A stretch of DNA of 64,000 bases from Urechidicola croceus (GTDB lineage Bacteria > Bacteroidota > Bacteroidia > Flavobacteriales > Flavobacteriaceae). The notes under the pieces are model-generated. The model searched no databases and was not told where the DNA came from. It saw only the letters and a list, made by a program, of their open reading frames with translations. Location: positions 1,943,501 to 2,007,500 of the forward strand of contig NZ_CP017478.1 in assembly GCF_001761325.1 (NCBI RefSeq), read 5' to 3'. The position numbers and the translations under genes were made by a program. Shown here piece after piece: positions 32,112 through 41,965 of the stretch (positions are counted from its first letter, which is position 1; every line of letters starts with the position of its first letter).

Positions 32112-34730
32112 ATGACAGCACAAGAAATACGTCAGCAGTTTTTAGATTTTTTCAAAGATAAGGAACATAAAATAGTTCCTTCTGCTCCAATGGTATTGAA
32201 AAACGACCCTACATTAATGTTTGTTAATGCGGGAATGGTTCCGTTTAAAGAGTACTTTTTAGGACAAAAGAAAGTAACTGATTCTCGTGTTGCTGACACT
32301 CAAAAATGTTTACGTGTTTCTGGAAAGCACAATGATTTAGAAGAAGTTGGTATGGATACCTATCATCATACGATGTTTGAAATGTTAGGTAACTGGAGTT
32401 TTGGTGATTATTTTAAGAAAGAAGCAATTGCTTGGGCTTGGGAATTATTAACTGAAGTATATAAGATTGACAAAAACAGTATGTATGTAACTGTTTTTGA
32501 AGGTGACAAAAGTGAAAATTTAGATTTTGATCAAGACGCTTATGATTACTGGAAAAAAATTGTTCCAGAAGACCGAATCTTAAATGGAAATAAAAAAGAT
32601 AATTTCTGGGAAATGGGTGCTCAAGGGCCTTGTGGACCATGTTCAGAAATTCATGTAGATATTCGTTCTGCTGAAGAAAAAGCCAAAGTAGATGGTAAAA
32701 CTTTGGTTAATATGGATCATCCTCAAGTGATTGAAATATGGAATTTAGTTTTCATGGAATTCAATCGAAAAGCCGATGGTTCTCTTGAAAAATTACCAAA
32801 CCAACATGTTGATACTGGAATGGGATTTGAACGTTTATGTATGGTAATTCAAGGCGTACAATCTAATTATGACACAGATGTTTTTACTCCGATTATTCGT
32901 GAGATAGAAACAATTGCCAATTCAAAATATAACGCTTCAGATAAAAAAGAAGATGTTGCAATTCGTGTAATAGCCGATCATATTCGTGCAGTAGCATTTG
33001 CTATTGCCGATGGACAATTACCTAGTAACAATGGTGCTGGTTATGTTATTCGTAGAATTTTACGTAGAGCAATACGTTATGGATTTACTTTCTTAAACCA
33101 AAAAGATGCCTTTATCTATAGATTAGTTGATGTATTGAGCAAACATATGTCTGGTTCATTTCCAGAAATAAAGGCTCAAAAACAATTGATTGAAAATGTG
33201 ATTAAAGAAGAAGAATTATCTTTCTTAAGAACATTAGACCAAGGTTTAAATTTACTAGATACTATTATTTCAAATAATAAATCACCTAAAATATCAGGTA
33301 AAAAAGTATTTGAATTAAAAGATACATATGGTTTTCCTGAAGATTTAACTGATTTGATTCTTCGTGAAAACGGATTGTCTTATAATGAAGAGGAATTTAC
33401 TTCTGAATTAGAAAAACAAAAAGAAAGAGGAAGAAAAGCAACTGCTGTTGAAACTGACGATTGGCAAATTCTAATTGAAGATGACGAAGAAGAATTTATT
33501 GGTTATGACACTCTTGAAGCGACAGTTAAAATTACGCGTTATAGAAAGGTTTCCTCTAAAAAAGATGGTGACATGTACCAATTGGTATTTAATATCACTC
33601 CTTTTTATCCTGAAGGTGGTGGACAAGTTGGTGATAAAGGTTATTTAGAAGATCCAAATGGTGATACTATCTATATTGTTGATACTAAAAAAGAGAATAA
33701 TCTAATTATTCATTTTGCTAAAAGCCTACCAAAAGACCCTTCTCATTTATTCACTATAAAAGTAGATGAGAAACAACGTTTTAGAACTGAATGTAATCAT
33801 ACTGCAACTCACTTATTACATCAAGCATTAAGAACAATTTTGGGAACTCATGTTGAGCAAAAAGGTTCGGCAGTACATTCAAAATATTTACGCTTTGACT
33901 TTTCACATTTTTCTAAAGTTACCAACGAACAATTACAGGAAATTGAAGATTTTGTAAACGCACGTATTCAAGGAAAACTACCTTTAAACGAACACAGAAA
34001 TATACCAATGCAAACAGCCATTGACAATGGCGCTATGGCTTTGTTTGGCGAAAAATATGGAGATACTGTTCGTATGATTCAGTTTGGAAAATCAATGGAA
34101 TTGTGTGGTGGAACTCATGTTGAAAACACAAGTGACATTTGGCATTTCAAAATTACTTCTGAAAGTGCAATTGCTTCAGGTGTACGTCGTGTTGAGGCCA
34201 TCACTTCTGATGCGGTAAAAGATTATTATGCAAATCAAGATCAAGAATATTCAGAAGTTAAATCTGCATTAAAAAACGCACAAAATCCTGTAAAGGCTAT
34301 AGAACAAATACAAAATGAAAATATTGCATTAAAAAAACAAATCGAGCAATTATTAAAAGATAAGGCAAGTAATTTAAAAGAATCTTTAAAATCTGAAATT
34401 CAAGAAATTAATGGCATTAATTTTATTGCAAAAAAAATTGATTTAGAACAGAATAACATCAAAGATTTAGCCTTTGAACTAGGAAATGAAATTGAAAATT
34501 TATTTTTCTTTGTTGCAACTGCTCCTGCAAAAGACAAAGCAATGTTAACATGCTATATTGCTAAAAATTTAGTCGAAGAAAAAGAGTTAAATGCGGGACA
34601 GGTTGTGAGAGAATTAGGGAAATTAATTCATGGTGGTGGAGGTGGACAGCCTTTCTTTGCAACGGCAGGTGGGAAAAGTCCTGGAGGAATTCCAAAGGTA
34701 TTAGAGAGAGTGAAAAGTTATATTGAATAG
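32112..34730 (+). CDS. alaS: alanine--tRNA ligase
   Basis: 872 residues, full length. Class II catalytic core: [35 protein letters not shown], then [16 protein letters not shown]. The editing domain has the zinc motifs [12 protein letters not shown] and CGGTHVENT. The C-terminal coiled coil and C-Ala domain ([15 protein letters not shown]) are present. The enzyme charges tRNA-Ala and clears mischarged Ser or Gly. Confidence 0.98.
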   Translation: MTAQEIRQQFLDFFKDKEHKIVPSAPMVLKNDPTLMFVNAGMVPFKEYFLGQKKVTDSRVADTQKCLRVSGKHNDLEEVGMDTYHHTMFEMLGNWSFGDYFKKEAIAWAWELLTEVYKIDKNSMYVTVFEGDKSENLDFDQDAYDYWKKIVPEDRILNGNKKDNFWEMGAQGPCGPCSEIHVDIRSAEEKAKVDGKTLVNMDHPQVIEIWNLVFMEFNRKADGSLEKLPNQHVDTGMGFERLCMVIQGVQSNYDTDVFTPIIREIETIANSKYNASDKKEDVAIRVIADHIRAVAFAIADGQLPSNNGAGYVIRRILRRAIRYGFTFLNQKDAFIYRLVDVLSKHMSGSFPEIKAQKQLIENVIKEEELSFLRTLDQGLNLLDTIISNNKSPKISGKKVFELKDTYGFPEDLTDLILRENGLSYNEEEFTSELEKQKERGRKATAVETDDWQILIEDDEEEFIGYDTLEATVKITRYRKVSSKKDGDMYQLVFNITPFYPEGGGQVGDKGYLEDPNGDTIYIVDTKKENNLIIHFAKSLPKDPSHLFTIKVDEKQRFRTECNHTATHLLHQALRTILGTHVEQKGSAVHSKYLRFDFSHFSKVTNEQLQEIEDFVNARIQGKLPLNEHRNIPMQTAIDNGAMALFGEKYGDTVRMIQFGKSMELCGGTHVENTSDIWHFKITSESAIASGVRRVEAITSDAVKDYYANQDQEYSEVKSALKNAQNPVKAIEQIQNENIALKKQIEQLLKDKASNLKESLKSEIQEINGINFIAKKIDLEQNNIKDLAFELGNEIENLFFFVATAPAKDKAMLTCYIAKNLVEEKELNAGQVVRELGKLIHGGGGGQPFFATAGGKSPGGIPKVLERVKSYIE

Positions 34731-34741
34731 TATACAATTCC

Positions 34742-34777
34742 GATTGACAAATTATAAATTTTGATTGAATGTCAATC
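34742..34777. repeat. inverted repeat GATTGACA/TGTCAATC after alaS
   Basis: GATTGACA at 34742-34749 is complementary to TGTCAATC at 34770-34777 around 20 nt. It lies 12 bp after the alaS stop. There is no T run, so a terminator is unlikely. Confidence 0.45.
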
Positions 34778-34793
34778 CGATGAAAATAGAAAT

Positions 34794-34807
34794 CGCAATA
34801 TATTGCG
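34794..34807. repeat. 14-bp perfect palindrome CGCAATATATTGCG
   Basis: CGCAATA (34794-34800) and TATTGCG (34801-34807) form an uninterrupted palindrome, a shape typical of a dimeric regulator site. There is no other support. Confidence 0.35.
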
Positions 34808-34813
34808 CTGTTT

Positions 34814-34841
34814 GGGACACTGAAACAAGTTCAGTGTGACG
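34814..34841 (-). repeat. dispersed-type palindromic repeat, copy A (inverted)
   Basis: ACACTGAA (34817-34824) and TTCAGTGT (34830-34837) form an 8-bp stem around ACAAG. In reverse complement it reads CGTCAcaCTGAACTTGTTTC, matching copy B at 34901 in opposite orientation. Confidence 0.6.
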
Positions 34842-34900
34842 AACGTGATTTTAAAAGTAAATTTTTCTCGTTCATCGTTTTAAATGATAAAATAGAATCT

Positions 34901-34929
34901 GCGTCATGCTGAACTTGTTTCAGCATCGC
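34901..34929 (+). repeat. dispersed-type palindromic repeat, copy B
   Basis: GCGTCATGCTGAACTTGTTT then CAGCATCGC: ATGCTGAA (34906-34913) pairs with TTCAGCAT (34919-34926) around CTTGT. Elements of the form CGTCAnnCTGAACTTGTTTC recur widely in flavobacterial intergenic DNA, to my knowledge. Confidence 0.62.
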
Positions 34930-34976
34930 ATAATTAATAAAACACAACCCTGAAAAAAAATAAGGTTGATGAATCA

Positions 34977-35933
34977 ATGAACTTCAGAACTCAAATACCA
35001 CTTAACACTTACACTCCGCTCAGTGTTCATAAAATAGATTATGAATCTGAAATACTGTTGTTTGGGTCTTGTTTTACTGAAAATATTGGGAATAAGTTAG
35101 ATTACTTTAAGTTTCACAAAAGTGTGAATCCTTTTGGAATACTTTTCCATCCAAAGGCGATAGAAAATTTAATTACCAATGCTGTAAATGAAAAAGAATA
35201 CAAAGAAAATGATATGATTTTTCATAATGAATGCTGGCATTGTTTTGAAGCGCATTCAGAATTAAGTGATTCTTCGAAAGATGAATTACTTTCAATTTTA
35301 AATGAAAATATTAATTCTACATACAAGCAACTAATCAACTCAAGTCATATAATCATTACCCTTGGTACTTCTTGGGTGTATAGATTTGTAGAAACAGACA
35401 CAATTGTTGCCAACTGTCATAAAATTCCGCAAAAAAAATTTTTAAAAGAACTTCTTTCAGCAGAAGAAATAATAGAAAGTTTGGATTCAATAGTGACTTT
35501 GGTTAAAAGTATAAACCCAAACTGCGAATTTATTTTTACCGTTTCTCCAGTCCGTCATTTAAAGGATGGATTTACAGAAAACGCGTTAAGCAAAGCACAC
35601 TTATTAGCCGCAATTCATCAAGTTATTGAACCAAGAAAACATATACATTATTTTCCTTCTTACGAAATTATGATGGATGATTTACGTGATTATCGTTTTT
35701 ATAAAGAAGATATGATTCATCCTAATGAAACTGCTGTTAATTACATTTGGGAGCAGTTTAAATCTGTTTGGATTGATAAGAATACTTCTGATTTAATGGC
35801 TGAAATTGATACTATTCAAAAAGGATTAGCACATAGACCTTTCAATAAAAGTTCTAAACAACATCAACAGTTTTTAGAAAAATTAAATTTAAAAATGGAA
35901 AGACTTAGGAAAGAAAAAAATATTCATTTTTAA
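34977..35933 (+). CDS. GSCFA domain protein (SGNH/GDSL-like hydrolase)
   Basis: 318 residues. The family block is LLFGSCFTENIGNKLDYFKF, followed by NPFGILFHP. GSCFA proteins are related to SGNH/GDSL hydrolases; the Ser of GSCF would be the nucleophile and the late IHPNETAVNYIW supplies the catalytic His. No signal peptide, so probably cytoplasmic. The substrate is unknown. A bidirectional terminator follows. Confidence 0.87.
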   Translation: MNFRTQIPLNTYTPLSVHKIDYESEILLFGSCFTENIGNKLDYFKFHKSVNPFGILFHPKAIENLITNAVNEKEYKENDMIFHNECWHCFEAHSELSDSSKDELLSILNENINSTYKQLINSSHIIITLGTSWVYRFVETDTIVANCHKIPQKKFLKELLSAEEIIESLDSIVTLVKSINPNCEFIFTVSPVRHLKDGFTENALSKAHLLAAIHQVIEPRKHIHYFPSYEIMMDDLRDYRFYKEDMIHPNETAVNYIWEQFKSVWIDKNTSDLMAEIDTIQKGLAHRPFNKSSKQHQQFLEKLNLKMERLRKEKNIHF

Positions 35934-35938
35934 AATAT

Positions 35939-35966
35939 AAAAGAGAAACTTTCGCTTCTCTTTTAT
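35939..35966. terminator. bidirectional terminator between GSCFA and rhodanese genes
   Basis: AAAAGAGAA (35939-35947) pairs with TTCTCTTTT (35956-35964), with A and T runs on either side, between two convergent genes. Confidence 0.75.
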
Positions 35967-35968
35967 TA

Positions 35969-36283
35969 TTATTCAGTTACATATTGTGCAACATTCTGCC
36001 ATGGACCACCATTAATTACATCGAGTCCTTCATCATTTAAAAATTGAGTTGCTGAACCACTTCTTGCTCCACTTCTACATACAGCAATAATCGGTTTTCC
36101 AAATGCTTTAATTTTCTCAACATTATGAGGAATTGTATCCAATACAATATTGTGTGAACCTTCAACATGACCATCTGCATATTCAGCGACTGTTCGAACA
36201 TCTATTACTACTGCTCCTTTTTTTAAATATTCTTGTATTTCGTCCATATTCTTATTTTGTTTAAAAAGATTGAAAAATCCCAT
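35969..36283 (-). CDS. rhodanese-like domain protein
   Basis: 104 residues: a single rhodanese domain with VIDVRTVAEYADGHVEGSHN and the active-site loop VCRSGARSG, where Cys is the sulfur-accepting residue. The loop is the CRSGxR form of small cytoplasmic sulfurtransferases. It acts in persulfide transfer; the partner is unknown. Confidence 0.9.
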   Translation of the reverse strand: MGFFNLFKQNKNMDEIQEYLKKGAVVIDVRTVAEYADGHVEGSHNIVLDTIPHNVEKIKAFGKPIIAVCRSGARSGSATQFLNDEGLDVINGGPWQNVAQYVTE

Positions 36284-36348
36284 ATCTTACATTTTTATGC
36301 AAATTAATAAAGATTTTTCTAATTACTAAGTAACCTTAGTTACAATAT

Positions 36349-38094
36349 TTATACCGAAATTTTCTTTTGAATTAATTTAAGTCCATTTTGAATTAATTTT
36401 TGAAATTTATCTAATGAATTTAAATAGTTTAAAACTACTTTTTCTAGGTTGGTGTTTGAGTCATAAACCAACTCATAAATCTCCAAAGGCAATAACCAAT
36501 CAGAAGAAAAGTCTTTTTGTAAAATTATAAATATACTTTCCAAAATTTCAAAATCAACTTTTCCATTCGTCCTTAAATCTCTAACCTTTTGATACAAATC
36601 AAATAATTTCAATTCTTTAGGAGAATAATTAATTTTTATTGTTTTTGCTTTAGATACCTCAGTTCTATCTTCAAATGAATTCATTGATGCTGGTCCTGAA
36701 AATCCAGAAACAACTTCTTTACCTACTGCCATATCATAAATTCCCCATTCTGGCTTAAACAAAATCAAATCCTTATGTGTTACAGTACAGTTTTTGAAGG
36801 AAATTAAAATTATTTTACCCTGAAGGTTTCTTTGCCCTGTAATAATTTCACCTTTTACAGTTACTCCTCCCTCAAAATTTAATTCAATACTTTTTCCTTC
36901 ATACAATCCATATGCTTCTAAATCTTTGGGTGACATATCTTCAATTGCCAAATTAATCCCTTTCAATTTTCCAATTGGACTACCAAAGCCTTCTGTATGA
37001 TAATCGATACCATGACCAATCAACTCTTTTTCTCTGTAAGCCAAAGCAGTTTCTCCTGTGGTCTGAATATATATAGGTAAACTATTATCTTCAATTACTT
37101 TGGTAAATACACCAGAAATTTGAAGTCCAGTACTCAATTCAATAGTTCCTATATTTCCTGAATTAATTAATTTTTTAATACTTTTTAACCCACCAGTTCT
37201 TAAGGCCATTGTATTTGCAAATTCATCCAAAACTTTGCTTAAAAAAGCAAAATCTGGAGTTACAAATAACTGTGGTTGTGGTTGGGTTATGTCAAAATTT
37301 ACTTGTGCAACATCAATTGAATACGGAATCTTTTTTACAGTGTCCTGTAAACACAACTCACTCTCACCTATTGAAGACAATAAGCCAGCTCCGTAAATTT
37401 TAGGATTGTCTATTTCACCTATTAAACCATACTCAACTGACCACCAATGCATATTTCTAATTTGAGCCATTTCTGATAATTCTCCTAACTCATTTTGAAT
37501 TTCTAAAACTTTTTGTTCTGCATTTTCTATTTCTATTTCAGTTGAATTTGGGTTTTCTTTCAAGATTGACAAAAACCGGATTGCCTCATATAATTCATAA
37601 TCACGTTTTGAAGAAATTGCCTTTGAACCTATTTCACCAAACCTTCTTAAATATTCTGCATATTCAGGATTGGCAATAATTGGAGCATGACCTGATGATT
37701 CATGAATTATATCTGGTGCTGGTGTGTATTCAATATGATTTATGGTTCGCATATCACTTGCAATTACTAAAACATTATATGCTTGAAATTCCATAAAAGC
37801 ATTTGGCGGTATAAATCCATCAACAGAAACTGCAGCCCAACCAATATCTTTTAAAATACGATTCATCCCTTCCATTCTCGGAATTTCATCAATTGAAATT
37901 CCAACCTTATCCAAGCCTTCAATAAATGAATGATGAGCATAGTTTTTTAATGAATCAATACTCATTCGCATCACATACCTCCATACCGCCTGGTTTTGCG
38001 CCGTATAATATTCATAAGGCTGTTTTAAAATAAACTTATGAAGATGTCTTGGAAGTCTTTTAGTAATACTATTTAATTTAAATTGTAATTCCAT
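36349..38094 (-). CDS. aromatic amino acid hydroxylase (phenylalanine 4-monooxygenase type), long form
   Basis: 581 residues, about twice the usual bacterial enzyme. The N-terminal 300 residues hold the pterin-dependent hydroxylase fold: iron ligands His131 and His136 in IIHESSGHAP and Glu221 in WWSVEYGLIGE. The remaining 280 residues (about 300-581) contain the block EGFGSPIGKLKGINLAIEDM and a second beta-rich region not found in classic phenylalanine hydroxylases; this long architecture is common in Bacteroidota. It probably converts phenylalanine to tyrosine with tetrahydrobiopterin. Substrate preference (Phe or Trp) cannot be set from sequence. Confidence 0.88.
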   Translation of the reverse strand: MELQFKLNSITKRLPRHLHKFILKQPYEYYTAQNQAVWRYVMRMSIDSLKNYAHHSFIEGLDKVGISIDEIPRMEGMNRILKDIGWAAVSVDGFIPPNAFMEFQAYNVLVIASDMRTINHIEYTPAPDIIHESSGHAPIIANPEYAEYLRRFGEIGSKAISSKRDYELYEAIRFLSILKENPNSTEIEIENAEQKVLEIQNELGELSEMAQIRNMHWWSVEYGLIGEIDNPKIYGAGLLSSIGESELCLQDTVKKIPYSIDVAQVNFDITQPQPQLFVTPDFAFLSKVLDEFANTMALRTGGLKSIKKLINSGNIGTIELSTGLQISGVFTKVIEDNSLPIYIQTTGETALAYREKELIGHGIDYHTEGFGSPIGKLKGINLAIEDMSPKDLEAYGLYEGKSIELNFEGGVTVKGEIITGQRNLQGKIILISFKNCTVTHKDLILFKPEWGIYDMAVGKEVVSGFSGPASMNSFEDRTEVSKAKTIKINYSPKELKLFDLYQKVRDLRTNGKVDFEILESIFIILQKDFSSDWLLPLEIYELVYDSNTNLEKVVLNYLNSLDKFQKLIQNGLKLIQKKISV

Positions 38095-38206
38095 AATACT
38101 GAATAAGTAGTAAAGTTACATATTTTGTAAATTGAAAAAATTGAATTTATGTTAAAAGATTTTCTTCGTATATTTACATACGTTTAATTATAAAAAGGTT
38201 ATAACT

Positions 38207-38977
38207 ATGAGAAATAGAGGCGGATTAAAAATCAGACTACTAATTGGTGGTGCCATAATTCTGTTTTCTTTATTCAAGTACTATTCAAATAGGGAGGTTA
38301 ATGAATATACTGGCAAAAAACAAAGTATAACATTAACTCCAGAAGATGAAATTGCTATTGGGTTACAAAGTGCTCCTTCAATGGCTCAGCAGCATGGTGG
38401 ACTTTATCCAAGCCAAGAGGCGCAAGATTTAGTTGATAGAGTTGGTAATTCATTAGTAAATAATAGTATTGCTAGAAATACACCTTATCAATATGATTTT
38501 CATTTACTACGTGATCCTGAAGCAATAAATGCTTTTGCACTTCCTGGAGGTCAAATATTTATTACTTATGCTTTATTTTCTAAACTAGAAAATGAAGATC
38601 AATTAGCAGGTGTTTTAGGTCATGAAATCGGACATGTAGTTGGAAGACATTCAGCAGAAAGGATGGCAAAGCAAGGTTTAACTCAAGGAATATTATCTGG
38701 TGTAATGGTAGGTGCAGATGGAGGTGCAGGTCAAATGGCCGCAATGGTTGCTAATGCAATCAATATGAAATATGGTCGGGGTGATGAGTTAGAGAGTGAT
38801 GATTTAGGAGTAAAGTTTATGATAAAAGCTGGATACCAACCTGAAGAAATGATTGGTGTAATGCAAATATTAAAAAGTGCTGCTGGACCTAATAGAGTTC
38901 CAGAATTTCAAAGTACACACCCTGATCCTGAAAATAGAATTGAAAAAATTAAAGAAGCAATTGAAAAATACAGATAA
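38207..38977 (+). CDS. M48 family metalloprotease
   Basis: 256 residues. An N-terminal membrane anchor (LLIGGAIILFSLFKYY, about 11-26) without a lipobox. The zinc motif HEIGH is at 139-143, and the third ligand Glu lies in DELESDDLG. The family includes periplasmic proteases (BepA, LoiP, Oma1-like) that handle misfolded outer-membrane proteins. A strong terminator follows. Confidence 0.92.
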   Translation: MRNRGGLKIRLLIGGAIILFSLFKYYSNREVNEYTGKKQSITLTPEDEIAIGLQSAPSMAQQHGGLYPSQEAQDLVDRVGNSLVNNSIARNTPYQYDFHLLRDPEAINAFALPGGQIFITYALFSKLENEDQLAGVLGHEIGHVVGRHSAERMAKQGLTQGILSGVMVGADGGAGQMAAMVANAINMKYGRGDELESDDLGVKFMIKAGYQPEEMIGVMQILKSAAGPNRVPEFQSTHPDPENRIEKIKEAIEKYR

Positions 38978-39008
38978 AAAAAGTCCCGAAAATTCGGGAC
39001 TTTTTTTA
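38978..39008. terminator. bidirectional terminator after the M48 gene
   Basis: AAAGTCCCGAA and TTCGGGACTTT form an 11-bp stem (about 38980-39003) around AA, flanked by A and T runs, between convergent genes. Confidence 0.85.
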
Positions 39009-39026
39009 TTGATTCTCTTATGTTTA

Positions 39027-39416
39027 TTATGCATCTAGTGCCTCTTTAATAATGTTAAAAGCATCATTTGCTTTTGACATTTTAGCATATTCCAATGCAG
39101 TATAGCCTTTGTCTGATTTAATTTTTAGTTTAGCTCCATTTTCAATAAGTAATTTTACAATTTCAGTTTTATTTTGTCTTGCTGCATACATCAAAGGTGT
39201 TAAACCCATTGATTTTTGATTAATATTTGTTCCCGTTTTAATCAAATTTTTCACGGCATCATACTCACCCATTTGAATTAGTTTACAAAAGGTGTTAACT
39301 TTAGTTTGAACAATTAATACATTGCTTGAAGAATTGTTTTTTACAGCAGAATTTTTAGCATTAGAATTTAATCCTAACGCTAAAATAAATAGCGAAGTCA
39401 ATAATAGGTTTTTCAT
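39027..39416 (-). CDS. secreted ankyrin-repeat protein
   Basis: 129 residues with a signal peptide (LLLTSLFILALGLNSNA). Three ankyrin repeats are recognisable: NQKSMGLTPLMYAARQNKTE, IVKLLIENGAKLKIKSDKGY and TALEYAKMSKANDAF. Ankyrin repeats bind proteins; no partner is suggested by context. Confidence 0.82.
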   Translation of the reverse strand: MKNLLLTSLFILALGLNSNAKNSAVKNNSSSNVLIVQTKVNTFCKLIQMGEYDAVKNLIKTGTNINQKSMGLTPLMYAARQNKTEIVKLLIENGAKLKIKSDKGYTALEYAKMSKANDAFNIIKEALDA

Positions 39417-39574
39417 AATAGTATAGATTTTAAATTAACAGTTACTTATAAGACTTTATTTGCAACTATTTGTTGCAGAGAAACATATGTTTTAACTTTC
39501 TTTTAGCTTTCGTCTGTTAAATATTCTTAAAAATAAAATCGTTTTTAACATATTTTGCTCTGCTATAAGTTTCT

Positions 39575-39582
39575 TACCTTTG
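39575..39582 (+). promoter_or_regulatory. -7 promoter box of gpmI (TACCTTTG)
   Basis: TACCTTTG matches TAnnTTTG, 30 bp before the gpmI ATG. Confidence 0.68.
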
Positions 39583-39612
39583 CAAAACACAACTAAACAG
39601 TAAACTAAACAT

Positions 39613-41130
39613 ATGAACAAAAAAGTAATATTGATGATTCTCGACGGATGGGGAACATCTCCAGACCCTAAAGTTTCAGCAATCGACAATGCTCAAACAC
39701 CATTTATTGATTCGTTATATACAAAATATCCAAATGCTGCATTACGAACTGATGGTTTACATGTTGGTTTACCTGAAGGACAAATGGGAAATAGTGAGGT
39801 TGGACATATGAATTTAGGTGCTGGTAGAATTGTTTATCAAGATTTAGCTAAAATTAATTTAGCAGTTGAAAACAAAACTTTAGCTAACGAAAAAGTATTG
39901 GTAGATGCTTTTAAATATGCAAATGATAATAATAAAAATGTTCATTTTTTAGGCTTATTAAGTGACGGTGGAGTTCATTCACATATTACACATTTAAAAG
40001 GCTTAATTGATGCTGCAAATGATTCTGGCGTAAAAAAATCATTCATTCATGCATTTACAGATGGTCGTGATGTTGATCCAAAATCTGGAAAAGATTTCAT
40101 TCAAGATTTAAAAAACCATATTGATGGTACTAATACCAAAATTGCTTCTATTACTGGTAGATATTATGCCATGGATAGAGATAAGAGATGGGAGCGCGTA
40201 AAATTGGCTTACGACGCAATAGTTAATGGAATTGGTGAGAAAAGTCAAAATGCTACTGCAACTATCCAAAAAAGTTATGATGCTGGTATTACTGATGAAT
40301 TCATAAAACCTATTATTATTTCTGATAAAGACAATAATCCTATTACTACTTTAAAAGATGATGATGTTGTGATTTTCTTCAATTTTAGAACTGATAGAGG
40401 TCGTGAATTAACTGAAATGTTAAGCCAGAAAGATTTTCATGAACAAAATGCTCATAAATTAGATTTGTATTATGTAACAATGACCAATTATGACGAATCT
40501 TTTACAGGAATGAAAGTTATATTCAATAAAGATAATTTAACTGAAACTTTAGGAGAGGTACTTTCAAAAAATGGTAAAAAACAAATTAGAATTGCAGAAA
40601 CTGAGAAATATCCACACGTAACATTTTTCTTTTCAGGAGGACAAGAAGAACCATTTGAAGGTGAAACTCGTATTTTAAGAAACTCTCCAAAAGTTGCAAC
40701 ATACGACTTAAAACCTGAAATGAGTGCCTATGAATTGCGTGACGCATTGATTCCTGAACTTAAAAAAGGAGATGTAGATTTTGTTTGTTTGAATTTTGCA
40801 AATGGAGATATGGTAGGACATACTGGTGTTATGGAAGCTGCAATAAAAGCTTGTGAAGCAGTTGATGAATGTGTAAAAGATGTTGTGACAACAGCATTAG
40901 AAAACAATTATACTACATTGTTAATAGCAGACCATGGTAATTGTGAAACAATGATAAACCCTGATGGTTCACCTAATACAGCACATACTACCAATCCTGT
41001 ACCTGTAATACTAATTGACAAAGATTTAAAAGAAATTAAAGACGGAGTTCTAGGAGACATGGCTCCAACAATATTAAAATTAATGGGGGTTGAACAACCA
41101 AAAGCAATGACTCAACATTCATTAGTATAA
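39613..41130 (+). CDS. gpmI: 2,3-bisphosphoglycerate-independent phosphoglycerate mutase
   Basis: 505 residues, full length. Alkaline-phosphatase-superfamily metal motifs are MILDGWG near the N-terminus, the catalytic Ser in GQMGNSEVGHMNLGAGR, the phosphoglycerate site DGRDVDPKSG, and the late DHGNCE. It interconverts 3- and 2-phosphoglycerate in glycolysis and gluconeogenesis, using Mn2+. Its promoter is recognisable, and map follows 9 bp downstream. Confidence 0.97.
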   Translation: MNKKVILMILDGWGTSPDPKVSAIDNAQTPFIDSLYTKYPNAALRTDGLHVGLPEGQMGNSEVGHMNLGAGRIVYQDLAKINLAVENKTLANEKVLVDAFKYANDNNKNVHFLGLLSDGGVHSHITHLKGLIDAANDSGVKKSFIHAFTDGRDVDPKSGKDFIQDLKNHIDGTNTKIASITGRYYAMDRDKRWERVKLAYDAIVNGIGEKSQNATATIQKSYDAGITDEFIKPIIISDKDNNPITTLKDDDVVIFFNFRTDRGRELTEMLSQKDFHEQNAHKLDLYYVTMTNYDESFTGMKVIFNKDNLTETLGEVLSKNGKKQIRIAETEKYPHVTFFFSGGQEEPFEGETRILRNSPKVATYDLKPEMSAYELRDALIPELKKGDVDFVCLNFANGDMVGHTGVMEAAIKACEAVDECVKDVVTTALENNYTTLLIADHGNCETMINPDGSPNTAHTTNPVPVILIDKDLKEIKDGVLGDMAPTILKLMGVEQPKAMTQHSLV

Positions 41131-41139
41131 AAATTGACA

Positions 41140-41955
41140 ATGATTAAGATTAAAACAAGAGAAGAAATTGAAATTATGCGTGAAAGCGCACTAATAGTTT
41201 CTAAAACATTAGGAATGCTAGCAAAAGAAGTGAAACCAGGAGTTACAACACTTCAATTAGATAAAATGGCAGAAGAATTTATTCGCGAGCAAGGTGCAAT
41301 TCCAGGATTTTTAGGGCTGTATGGTTTTCCAAATACATTGTGTATGAGTCCAAATGAACAAATAGTACATGGATTCCCAAATAATGACCCTCTTGTTGAA
41401 GGAGATATTATTTCTATTGATTGTGGTGCACTTAAAAATGATTTTTATGGTGATCATGCATACACTTTTTCAGTTGGAGAAATAGCACCTGAAACTCAAA
41501 AATTATTGGATGTAACTAAAGAAAGTCTATACATTGGAATAAGAGAATTCAGAGCAGGAAATAGAGTTGGTGATGTTGGATATGCCATTCAAAATTATTG
41601 TGAATCTCACGGTTATGGTATCGTAAGAGAACTCGTAGGGCATGGACTTGGACGAAAAATGCATGAAGATCCAGAAATGCCTAATTATGGCAAAAGAGGA
41701 CGTGGTAAAAAATTTAAAGAAGGAATGGTAGTTGCTATCGAGCCAATGGTAAATATGGGAACTCATAAAATTCATCAACATAGCGATGGTTGGACAATTA
41801 CAACACAAGATAAGAAAATGAGTGCTCATTTTGAGCATGATGTTGCAATTGTTGATGGTAAACCCGAATTATTATCTACATTCAAATATATCTATGATGC
41901 GTTAGGTATTGAAAGTGATGAGGAAGATGAATTTAGAGCGAAAAAATTGATTTAA
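41140..41955 (+). CDS. map: methionine aminopeptidase, type I
   Basis: 271 residues from ATG 41140 (MIKIKTREEIEIM); the TTG 6 bp upstream adds two residues and is unlikely. The five metal ligands are Asp in IDCGAL, Asp in GDHAYTF, His in GHGLGRKMHEDP, Glu in IEPM and Glu in HFEHDVAI. It removes the initiator methionine. It lies in a row with gpmI and the following methyltransferase gene. Confidence 0.96.
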   Translation: MIKIKTREEIEIMRESALIVSKTLGMLAKEVKPGVTTLQLDKMAEEFIREQGAIPGFLGLYGFPNTLCMSPNEQIVHGFPNNDPLVEGDIISIDCGALKNDFYGDHAYTFSVGEIAPETQKLLDVTKESLYIGIREFRAGNRVGDVGYAIQNYCESHGYGIVRELVGHGLGRKMHEDPEMPNYGKRGRGKKFKEGMVVAIEPMVNMGTHKIHQHSDGWTITTQDKKMSAHFEHDVAIVDGKPELLSTFKYIYDALGIESDEEDEFRAKKLI

Positions 41956-41965
41956 TAAATCTTTA

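Noticed and set aside
39492-39689. Minus-strand 65-residue frame across the gpmI start
   Set aside because: It overlaps the gpmI promoter and conserved N-terminus and has no recognisable protein features.
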